From: Stomorhina lunata
Taxonomy: Eukaryota; Arthropoda; Insecta; Diptera; Rhiniidae
NCBI GenBank assembly: GCA_933228675.1
Contig: OW121744.1
Span: 113,638,671-113,702,670, forward strand
Direction of reading: 5' to 3'
Length of the DNA: 64,000 nucleotides
The notes beneath the pieces were generated by a model that was not told the origin of the DNA, searched no databases, and was given only the letters and a program-made list of their open reading frames with translations. The position numbers and the translations under genes are program-made. Every line of letters starts with the position of its first letter. Position 1 is the first letter of the stretch. Of this stretch, positions 51,838 through 62,904 are shown in pieces.

Positions 51838-53130
51838 TTCTTAACAAAAGTTGACGATAGCAAAAACTTTTATCAGAAAAGAATTTATAATAGATGAACT
51901 CTTCAAGAGAAAAATTGACATTAAGAAGAACTTTACAAGTTAAAAAATTTAAGAATTTAAAAAAAATTCACTTAAAATTTTTCAGAGAAATGAATTCCTT
52001 CTTTAAAGATAGGCAGATTTTTTTTAGAGAAAAGTTGACCAAAGAAATATTTTCTAGAGAAAAGTTGATGATAGGAAAATGTTTAAAGAGAAAAGTTGAA
52101 GATATTAATATTTTTTTTTAAATAAAAAGTGACTATAGGTATATTTTTTTAGAAAAAATTTGACCAAAGAAATATTTTCTAGCAAAAAACGATAGGATTA
52201 TTTTTCTAAAGAAAAGTTGACGATGGGAATATTTTTCTAGAGAAAATTTGACGATAGGAATATTTTTCTAGAGAAAAGTTGACGTTAGGAATATTTTTCT
52301 AGAGAAAAGTTGACGTTAGGAATATTTTTCTCGAGAAAAGTTGACGATAGGAATATTTTTCTCGAGAAAAGTTGACGATAGGAATGTTTTTCTCGAGAAA
52401 AGCTGACGACAGGACTATTTGTCTAGAGAAAAGTTGACGATAGGAATATTTGTTTAGTGAAAAGTTGACGACAGAAATAATTTTCTGGAGAAAAGTTGAC
52501 GATAGGAATACTTTTGTAAAGAAAAGTTGAGGATAGGAATATTTTTCTAGAGAAAAATTGACAATAGGAATATTTTTCTAGAGAAAAGTTGACGATAGGA
52601 ATATTTTTCTAGAGAAAAGTTGACGATAGAAATATTTTTCTAGAGAAAAGTTGACGATAGAAATATTTTTCTAGAGAAAAGTTGACGATAGGAATACTTT
52701 TCAAGAGCAAAGTTGACGATAAGAAAATTTTGCTAGAGAAAAGTTGACGATAAGAATATTTTTGCAAAGAAAAGTTGACGATAGGAATATTTTTCCAGAG
52801 AAAAGTTGAGGATAGAGAAAAGGAATATTTTTCTAGAGAAAAGTTGACGATAGAAATATTTTTCTAGAGACAAGTTGACGATAGAAATATTTTTCTAGAG
52901 AAAAGTTGACTATAGGAAGATTTTTCTAGAGAAAAGTTGACGATAGGAATATTTTTCTAGCGAAGAGTTGACGATAGGAATATTTTTCTAGCGAAGAGTT
53001 GACGATAGGAACATTTTTCTATAGAAAATTTGACGACAGGAAGACTTTTCTTCAGAAAAGTTGGCGACATGAAAACTTTTTTTAAAAAAAGTTGACCATA
53101 GGAAGATTTTTCTCTAGGAAGATTGTAATT
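51838..53130 (+). repeat. Family A 31-bp array A13, CTAGAG core variant (about 41 units)
   Basis: Units join GACGATAGGAATATT to TTTTCTAGAGAAAA. The dyad arms match the other arrays, but the central pair is AG instead of AT. The left 350 bp is strongly degenerate; 52200-53000 is moderately uniform. The frame at 51894-52121 lies in degenerate repeat and is not a gene. Confidence 0.95.
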
Positions 53131-54352
53131 TAAATATATTTTTATTGTAGTCCTTATATGACTAGAGCTACCAGTTCTCTAGATTTTCCAACATTTATCT
53201 TACCTTGGCTAATGACTCTGTTGACAACCTGTTACTTAGTTAATTTACATGCCTAAAGCTAAGGACGACATCATCAACATTAAGCCTCTAAGATTGTAGA
53301 AATGGACAAAATGCATTTGAAAAATGCAAATGTTAGATAAATGCTTTAGAAAAATGCAGCTGAGGCAAAGTCCTCTTCTAGAGAATGTTTAGATTGAACG
53401 ACAAGTACTTAAATGATAAATTCTAATGATAACTTGCTTATACTCGTATTGTATTGGAACAGGTTTTTGTAGATGTGTAGGCACTAACACGAAGGACTGT
53501 ACAAATGCTTTGATATCTAATAATTTTCCTCTGTTTGTGCATTTAAGTAGTTACCATTAGTTACATTATGATGTAACGATGTTATAGAAAAAATGAAGAT
53601 TTACCAACAATTCTGTCAGTTATGTCATTTGTCTCTGTCTAGTGTCAAATATCTTCTTGTATTTACTCTACATTGTACTTTCATAAGCCAATCTAATACT
53701 TATTCATTCTTCTTGTTTGTGAAATGCTAAGGCTGCTGTTGTTAGCTATATTCGATTTTTCAATTTGAAGGAAGGGAATGTAGGAGTTATTTATAGTAGA
53801 GTGTTACTAAGTCGTTGCTAAGGATTTTCTTGTACTAAGAGCAAAATATTTTTACCCTTTCTATGTAAGTAATAGGTTATTTTTGTATACATAAAATACA
53901 TTTATGTCAAAGTCTTTGGTATTTTGTTTACATGTTTTTATCATATCTAACCGGTAGTTCAAAATGGATAAAGGATCTACTGAATAAGTAAAATAGCTAG
54001 GTAGGGCACAGCCTAATGCAAAAAGTTCATACTATAGACCTTTACTGAACAATAGGACCATAGAAATGCTGGTATCCACTTTACTAATTTAGAACTACTG
54101 GGTTAGCATGTTCGTTAAGTACTTAAACCCTACTATATACTTGTTGTTATTCATTACATCATATAAATCATAAATACTTTAGCCAGTAGATATTTTTAGA
54201 ACCTCCTTTTCTAAGAGACTCTAATCTTTCTTGATGAATAATAAACGATGTAAATAGAAAATGGAGAAAAATTTTAAATTTTTGGGTATATAATAATTTT
54301 TTATACATTTAACTTTTATATAAAAAAAAATTTTAATCTTCTTGGATAACGA
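53131..54352. other. Single-copy spacer
   Basis: No repeats or recognisable genes. Confidence 0.6.
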
Positions 54353-56778
54353 TCTATAGAAAAGACTTCCTAACGTCAACTTTTCTATAGAAAAGACATC
54401 CTAACGTCAACTCTTCTATAGAAAAGACTTCCTTACGCCAACTTTTCTATAGAGAAGACATTCTATCTTCAACTTTTTTATAGAAAAGACTTCCTAACGT
54501 CAACTTTTCTATAGAAAAGACATCCTAACGACAACTTTTCTATAGAAAAGACTTCCTAATGTCAACTTTTCTATAGAAAAGACTTTCTAACGTCAACTTT
54601 CCTATAGAAAAGACTTCCTAACGTCAACTTTTCTATAGAAAAGACTTCCTAACGTCAAATTTTCTATGGAAAGACTTCCTAAAGTCAATTTTTCTATAGA
54701 AAAGACTTCCTAACGTCAATTTTTCTATAGAAAAGACTTCCTAACGTCAACTTTTCTATAGAAAAGACATCCTAACGTTAACTTTTCTATAGAACAGACT
54801 TCCTAACGTCAATTTTTCTATAGAAAAGACTTCCTAACGTCAAATTTTCTATAGAAAAGACTTCCTAACGTCAACTTTTCTATAGAAAAGACTTCCTAAC
54901 GTCAACTTTTCTATAAAAAAGACTTCCCTACTTCAACCTTTCTATAGAAAAGACTTCCTAACGTCAACTTTTCTATGGAAAGACTTCCTAAAGTCAATTT
55001 TTCTATAGAAAAGACTTCCTAACGTCAATTTTTCTATAGAAAAGACTTCCTAACGTCAACTTTTTTATAGAAAAGACTTCCTAACGTCAACTTTTCTATA
55101 GAAAAGACTTCCTTACGTCAACTTTTCTATAGAAAAGACTTCCTAACGTCAACTTTTCTATAGAAAAGACTTCTTGACATCAACTTTTCTATAGAAAAGA
55201 CTTCCTAACGTCAACTTGTTTATAGAAAAGACTTCCTAACGTCAACTTTTCTATGGAAAAGACATCCTAACGACAACTTTTCTATAGAAAAGACTTCCTA
55301 ATGTCAACTTTTCTATAGAAAAGACTTCTTGACATCAACTTTTCTATAGAAAAGACTTCCTAATATCAACTTTTCTATAGAAAAGACTTTCTAACGTCAA
55401 CTTTCCTATAGAAAAGACTTCCTAACGTCAACTTTTCTATAGAAAAGACTTCCTAACGTCAACTTTTCTATGGAAAGACTTCCTAAAGTCAATTTTTCTA
55501 TAGAAAAGGCTTCCTAACGTCAACTTTTCTATAGGAAAGACTTCCTAACGTCAATTTTTCTATAGAAAAGACTTCCTAACGTCAAATTTTCTATAGAAAA
55601 GACTTCCTAACGTCAACTTTTCTATAGAAAAGACTTCCTAACGTCAACTTTTCTATAGAAAAGACATCCTAACGTCAACTTTTCTATAGAAAAGACTTCC
55701 TAACGTCAACTTTTTTATAGAAAAGACTTCCTAACGTCAACTTTTCTATAGAAAAGACTTCCTAACGTCAACTTTTCTATAGAAAAGACTTCCTAACGTC
55801 AACTTTTCTATAGAAAAGACTTCCTAACGTCAACTTTTCTATAGAAAAGACTTCCTAACGTCAACTTTTCTATAGAAAAGACTTCTTGACATCAACTTTT
55901 CTATAGAAAAGACTTCCTAACGTCAACTTGTTTATAGAAAAGACTTCCTAACGTCAACTTTTCTATAAAAAAGACTTCCTTACGTCAACCTTTCTATAGA
56001 AAAGACTTCCTAACATCAACTTTTCTATAGAAAAATCTTCTTAACGTCAACTTTTCTATAGAAAAGACTTCCTAACGTCAACTTTTCTATAGAAGGGCTT
56101 CCTAGCGTCAACTTTTCTATAGAAAAGACTTCCTAACATCAACTTTTCTATAGAAAAGACTTCCTAACGTCAACTTTTCTATAGAAAGGACTTCCTATCG
56201 TCAACTTTTCTACAGAAAAGTCTTCCTATCGTCAACTTTTCTATAGAAAGTTCTTAATATCGACAACTTTTCTATAGAAATGTCTTCCTGTAGTCAACTT
56301 TTTTATAGAAATGTCTTCCTGTCGTCAACTTTTCTATAGATATGTCTTCCTATCGTCAACTTTTCTACAGAAGTGTCTTCCTACCGTCAACTTTTCTATA
56401 GAAATGTCTTCCTACCGTCAACTTTTCTATAGAAATGTCTTCCTATCGTCAACTTTTCTATAGAAATGTCTTCCTATCGTCAACTTTTCTATAGAAATGT
56501 CTTCCTATCGTCAACTTTTCTATAGAAATGTCATCCTATTGACAACTTTTCTATAGAAATGTCTTCCTATCGTCAACTTTTCTATAGAAATGTCTTCCTA
56601 TCGTCAACTTTTCTATAGAAATGTTTTCCTATCGTCAACTTTTCTATAGAAATGTCTTCCTATCGTCAACTTTTCTATAGAAATATCTTCCTATCGTCAA
56701 CTTATCTATAGAAATGTCTTCCTATCGTCAACTTTTCTATAGAAATGTCTTCCTATTATCAAATTTTCTACAGAATGG
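54353..56778 (-). repeat. Family A 31-bp array A14, reversed (about 78 units) with higher-order structure
   Basis: 54353-56200 carries GACTTCCTAACGTCAAC units with CTATAGAAAA, and 56200-56778 GTCTTCCTATCGTCAAC units. A 30-bp unit with CTATGGAAAG followed by TCCTAAAGTC occurs at 54666, 54975 and 55470 (309 and 495 bp apart, ten and sixteen units less one base). TTCTTGACATC occurs at 55171, 55326 and 55883. These are duplicated blocks. Confidence 0.97.
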
Positions 56779-57642
56779 AAATATCTAAACTTTTTTTTTT
56801 TAAAGTAATAACTTATTTGCTTCACCTATTTTTATATTTCTTTATGTTAGATCCTGCCAAAACATCCTTGTACTATAATCCTTATCTTTGTTTCTTGTTT
56901 TATTTTTATGTTTTAATCTCTTGCAAATTGCTTTGCGAGACAATGAGTCAATTTGTTTGTATTACATTGAAATGTCATTACAAATATTATACAAGTCGTT
57001 ATTGTCAATTGCGGTATAATTAATCTAGATAAAGTGTTTTATTACTTTTTTTCGCTTCTGCTAACTATGTGACAAATGCATTTTTATTTCAGTTTCTGTT
57101 CGTTATTTTTTATCTTTTTGTTTATTTTGTTTTTTTTTTTTTTCAAATGGAAACAACTTGTACGAATATAAATGAGAAATGGATGTTTTGGACAAAGTTG
57201 TTGCATGTTTTTTGAATTGTAAACATTTACAATTGCGGTAATTGAAAATCGATTTGACTGTGGGAGTGGTGATCCCTTAAATGTTGGTTGTCTCTCTGTT
57301 TGGAACTTACTGCCACTGTTATCCTTTGGAGCTTATTGCTTTTCCTTTTTGCATTTAAAAAATTAATAATGCACTTTTGTTGTCATGTCGCTGCAAATTT
57401 CAAGTAAAGATATTTACAAAGTATTCTTTTTTAAGAATGGAAGACATGACTCTAGGGATATTAGTGATAGCAGGTTTAAAATTCCACTTAATCACTTAGA
57501 AAATTTGTTTTTCCTACAACAATTACCAATTATCTTTGAAGTTGATTGCTAGAAATGGTAAACGAAGAGGAGATGAACTGGTTACACTTACTTACCAATG
57601 ACAAAATACAACTTAATAGTTTAGACATAACTGTGTCAATTA
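56779..57642. other. Single-copy spacer between opposed family A arrays
   Basis: AT-rich, T-tract rich; no gene recognised. The frame at 56745-57023 begins inside the repeat and is low-complexity. Confidence 0.6.
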
Positions 57643-60600
57643 AATGACGATAGGAAGACATTTCTATAGAAAAGTTGACGATAGGCGGATATTTCTATAG
57701 AAAAGTAATACGATAGGAAGGTATTTCTATAGAAAAGTTGACGATAGGAAAACATTCCTAAGCAAAAGTTGACGATAGGAAGACGATAGGAAGACATTTC
57801 TATAGAAAAGTTGACGATAGTAAGACATGTCTATAGAAAAGTTGACAATACGAAGACATTTCTATAGAAAAGTTGACAATAGGAAGACATTTCTATAGAA
57901 AAGTTGATAATAGGAAGACATTTCTATAGAAAAGTTGACGATAGGAAGACATTTCTATAGAAAAGTTGACGATAGGAAGACTTTCTATAGAAAAGTTGAC
58001 GGTATGAAGAAATTTCTATAGAAAAGTTGACGATAGGAAGACATATCTATAGAAAAGTTGACGATAGGAAGACATTTCTATAGAAAAGTTGACGATAGGA
58101 AGACTTTTCTATAGAAGAGTTGACAATAGGAAGACTTTTCTATAGAAGAGTTGACAATAGGAAGACATTTCTATAGAAAAGTTGACAATAGGAAGACATT
58201 TCTATAGAAAAGTTGATAATAGGAAGACATTTGTATAGAAAAGTTGACGATAGGAAGACATTTCTATAGAAAAGTTGACGATAGGAAGACATATCTATAG
58301 AAAAGTTGACGATAGGAAGACATATCTATAGAAAAGTTGACGATAGGAAGACATTTCTATAGAAAAGTTGACGATAGGAAGACATTTCTATAGAAGAGTT
58401 GACGATAGGAAGACTTTTCTATAGAAGAGTTGACGATAGGAAGACTTTTCTATAGAAGAGTTGACGATAGAAAGACATTTCTATAGAAGAGTTGACGATA
58501 GGAAGACTTTTCTATAGAAGAGTTGACGATAGGAAGACTTTTCTATAGAAGAGTTGACGATAGGAAGACTTTTCTATAGAAGAGTTGACAATAGGAAGAC
58601 ATTTCTATAGAAAAGTTGACAATAGGAAGACATTTCTATAGAAAAGTTGATAATAGGAAGACATTTCTATAGAAAAGTTGACGATAGGAAGACATTTCTA
58701 TAGAAAAGTTGACGATAGGAAGACATTTCTATAGAAAAGTTGACGATAGGAAGACATATCTATAGAAAAGTTGACGATAGGAAGACATTTCTATAGAAAA
58801 GTTGACGAAAGGAAGACATTTCTATAGAAAAGTTGACAATAGGAAGACATTTCTATAGAAAAGTTGACGATAGGAAGACTTTTCTATAGAAGAGTTGACG
58901 ACAGGAAGACTTTTCCATAGAAGAGTTGACGATAGGAAGACTTTTCTATAGAAGAGTTGACGATAGGAAGACTTTTCTATAGAAGAGTTGACGATAGGAA
59001 GACTTTTCTATAGAAGAGTTGACGATAGGAAGACTTTTCTATAGAAGAGTTGACGATAGGAAGACTTTTCTATAGAAGTGTTGACGATAGGAAGACTTTT
59101 CTGTAGAAGAGTTGACGATAAGAAGACTTTTCTATAGAAGAGTTGACGATAGGAAGACTTTTCTATAGAAGAGTTGACGATAGGAAGACTTTTCTATAGA
59201 AGAGTTGACGATAGGAAGACTTTTCTATAGAAGAGTTGACGATAGGAAGACTTTTCTATAGAAGAGTTGACGATAGGAAGACTTTTCTATAGAAGAGTTG
59301 ACGAGAGGAAGACTTTTCTATAGAAGAGTTGACGAGAGGAAGACTTTTCTATAGAAGAGTTGACGATAGGAAGACTTTTCTATAGAAGAGTTGACGATAG
59401 GAAGACTTTTCTATAGAAGAGTTGACGATAGGAAGACTTTTCTATAGAAGAGTTGACGATAGGAAGACTTTTCTATAGAAGAGTTGACGATAGGAAGACT
59501 TTTCTATAGAAGAGTTGACGATAGGAAGACTTTTCTATAGAAGAGTTGACGATAGGAAGACTTTTCTATAGAAGAGTTGACGATAGGAAGACTTTTCTAT
59601 AGAAGAGTTGACGATAGGAAGACTTTTCTATAGAAGAGTTGACGATAGGAAGACTTTTCTATAGAAGAGTTGACGATAGGAAGACTTTTCTATAGAAGAG
59701 TTGACGATAGGAAGACTTTTCTATAGAAGAGTTGACGATAGGAAGACTTTTCTATAGAAGAGTTGACGATAGGAAGACTTTTCTATAGAAGAGTTGACGA
59801 TAGGAAGACTTTTCTATAGAAGAGTTGACGATAGGAAGACTTTTCTATAGAAGAGTTGACGATAGGAAGACTTTTCTATAGAAGAGTTGACGATAGGAAG
59901 ACTTTTCTATAGAAGAGTTGACGATAGGAAGACTTTTCTATAGAAGAGTTGACGATAGGAAGACTTTTCTATAGAAGAGTTGACGATAGGAAGACTTTTC
60001 TATAGAAGAGTTGACGATAGGAAGACTTTTCTATAGAAGAGTTGACGATAGGAAGACTTTTCTATAGAAGAGTTGACGATAGGAAGACTTTTCTATAGAA
60101 GAGTTGACGATAGGAAGACTTTTCTATAGAAGAGTTGACGATAGGAAGACTTTTCTATAGAAGAGTTGACGATAGGAAGACTTTTCTATAGAAGAGTTGA
60201 CGATAGGAAGACTTTTCTATAGAAGAGTTGACGATAGGAAGACTTTTCTATAGAAGAGTTGACGATAGGAAGACTTTTCTATAGAAGAGTTGACGATAGG
60301 AAGACTTTTCTATAGAAGAGTTGACGATAGGAAGACTTTTCTATAGAAGAGTTGACGATAGGAAGACTTTTCTATAGAAGAGTTGACGATAGGAAGACTT
60401 TTCTATAGAAGAGTTGACGATAGGAAGACTTTTCTATAGAAGAGTTGACGATAGGAAGACTTTTCTATAGAAGAGTTGACGATAGGAAGACTTTTCTATA
60501 GAAGAGTTGACGATAGGAAGACTTTTCTATAGAAGAGTTGACGATAGGAAGACTTTTCTATAGAAGAGTTGACAATAGGAAGACTTTTCTATAGAAGAGT

Positions 60601-60775
60601 TGACGATAGGAAGACTTTTCTATAGAAGAGTTGACGATAGGAAGACTTTTCTATAGAAGAGTTGACGATAGGAAGACTTTTCTATAGAAGATTTGACGAT
60701 AGGAAGACTTTTCTGTAGAAGAGTTGACGATAAGAAGACTTTTCTATAGAAGAGTTGACAATGGGAAGACTTTTC
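57643..60775 (+). repeat. Family A 31-bp array A15, longest and most uniform (about 101 units)
   Basis: 57643-58860 mixes ACATTTC and ACTTTTC units, with GACGATAGG, GACAATAGG and GATAATAGG tails recurring in blocks. From about 58870 nearly every unit reads ACTTTTCTATAGAAGAGT plus TGACGATAGGAAG, about 61 units. About 40 consecutive units (roughly 59340-60560) show no or almost no differences by eye. The AAAAGT to AGAGT change makes one arm position a G opposite T. Confidence 0.98.
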
Positions 60776-60812
60776 TATCGTTAACTTTTTTATAGAAATG
60801 TATTCCTGTTGT
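60776..60812 (-). repeat. Single inverted family A unit at the end of array A15
   Basis: After the + array the sequence switches through CTTTTCTATCG into TTAACTTTTTTATAGAAATG and TATTCCTGTTGTC, one reversed unit. The switch occurs inside the palindromic core, as expected if the dyad mediates orientation reversal. Confidence 0.8.
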
Positions 60813-62904
60813 CTGTACTTAGCTGAGTAAGTATATTTTTCATATGTAAAAAACCGATGTTTGAAAGAAAAGTAAAAAACACATCTTAGATTCCATGAGA
60901 TTTTCTAAAATATTTGAAAAGCTCATCTAAACAAATAGACAAATATTCAACTGCATCAACCTACGCAGATATGATGAATTACTATACGGTAGTAGAGCTA
61001 AGTTTGTTGTGTCTTGATGTGGCCCCTTGTTAGACTCGAGTATTTACTTATACCGCAACTACCAACTACCACCGACCACATACAAATTACATGCAACAAT
61101 ATTTTTTTGGGAAAACGTTTCAACTCAATCTAGATCTTTTTGTATGAATCAGAGATGATTTAAGTGTAGGAAGCCAACATGCATTGTAGTACTTGTGTGC
61201 ACTAAAAGACTTGGTTAAATCCCAAATTCTTTCTTTCGTTTTTACGTCTTTTACTCAAGCAAAGGCAGTATTTAAGGTATATAGTCATACACATTTCTAT
61301 AATCTGGCTGTCATATTTATACTTATAATAATCATCATAAGAAAACAACTCTTTTTGTGATGGACAAAAAAAATCTTAGTTTCATTGTTTGAAGAGTGAA
61401 AGGGGCTTATTGTGTGTGAGTTGGCTGCCGTTAAATGCTGCTCAGACAGTAGCTAAGTTTCCAACTTAATACTTAACAAATAAACATCAGCACATCACAA
61501 CATGTTGGTTAGTTGTTTATCTGACATGTCTATCTGTCTATTTATTTGTTTATAACTCTACCACTTTTTATTCCGAAAAACAAAAATCTACAAGTGATAG
61601 TTGTTTTTAGTTGTTAACATTAAATTTTACAGAGATTTCTATCGAGAGCACCCTATAGCCCGTAGGTCCGTTGATCATGTGATCTTAACCAAAAAATAAA
61701 GGAATTTACTAACCTGTTGCAATAGCCTCTTAACTAAATCTAACAAGTATTTATGTTTATCGGGAATGCAAACTCACTTTTGGGTGAAATTAAGGTATGT
61801 TCTAACATTACTAACATGTGATCTATTTATTAGGAAAATAAATTTCGAATCTTCTTAAATGGAGAATTGAATTTTGAGTTGGGTTTTTCAATACATGTTT
61901 AATAGTTACAGGGTGTACTTCATTTTGTATTGCCATAGTTGACTCCTGTATAAAACTATCATATAGTTAAAGCCCATCTTCCTCCCAGATCTCAATATGA
62001 TATAAAAATTCGTCAAATATCGCCTTAAATTTCCCCCCAAAATAAATGCTTTTTTGTATCATTTGGACCATATCTCTTGTATTTGTTTTGTATTTCAAAA
62101 GAGTTAAAATTTGAATGGAGTTTATCTCATCAAGTCATTTTTTTTCCTATGAATCTTTTTTGTGTGTAAGATCTGAAGTTTTTGTTTTTTTTTTTGTTTT
62201 TTTTGTTAAAGGTTTGAAGTTTATGTTTAACTAACAAGTGGGTTGTTGTTTTCTGTTTAATCTTTAGCGTTTATTTTTTTTTCATAATTACGTTTTCTTT
62301 CAAAATATATTTGGAGGTGGATGGTAGCAAGTTGTTAAAAATGGTAGAAGTAAGTCATTAAATGTTATGGCTTCTTATTTATTTATTCATTGAAATGAGA
62401 AGTTTGTGGGTTATACGAAGTTAACATGAAGTGAGATGTAGTTATTTGAGGTGATCTTAGGTAAGTAGAGCAAGTGTCAGGAAATTAAAAGGGGCTTTAT
62501 TCTAACCCTACACTAAATATTTACATTAAAACTTTAATATAGAAAATATTTGCTCAGATGAGAAGTCGTGTCCAAAAGATGATCGAAATTCTTCGTAGTG
62601 TACTCTATCACGTCTTTTTGGAAATTTTCAGATACCTTCTTGAAAGAACGACTCGAACTTTGAATCGAGTCATTATATCTTCATTCTCGAAAGAATGCCT
62701 CTTACTTTTAAAAAACTTGAGTTATCATGTTAGTTTCGATTTAAAACTAAAACAGGAATTCCTTTCGACTTCATGCTAACACAACTGTTCGCTAGGTTTT
62801 TTGCAACGCTGCCTTAAACTGGACCTTCTTTAAGTAAATATTTGGCTTCCTGAAAGATTTCTAGGCTGGAACTTCAAACTCGAATTCGAGTTATCAAGTA
62901 ACAT
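60813..62904. other. Single-copy spacer
   Basis: AT-rich to about 62500, then less biased DNA. The frame at 62558-62779 has no recognisable domain. AACTCGAATTCGAGTT (62877-62892) is a perfect 16-bp palindrome just before the retrotransposon remnant. Confidence 0.55.

Noticed and set aside
62558..62779. 73-codon frame upstream of the RTE remnant as an extra RTE or host exon
   Set aside because: No family motifs, not clearly in continuity with the reverse transcriptase, and the composition is ordinary for this region.
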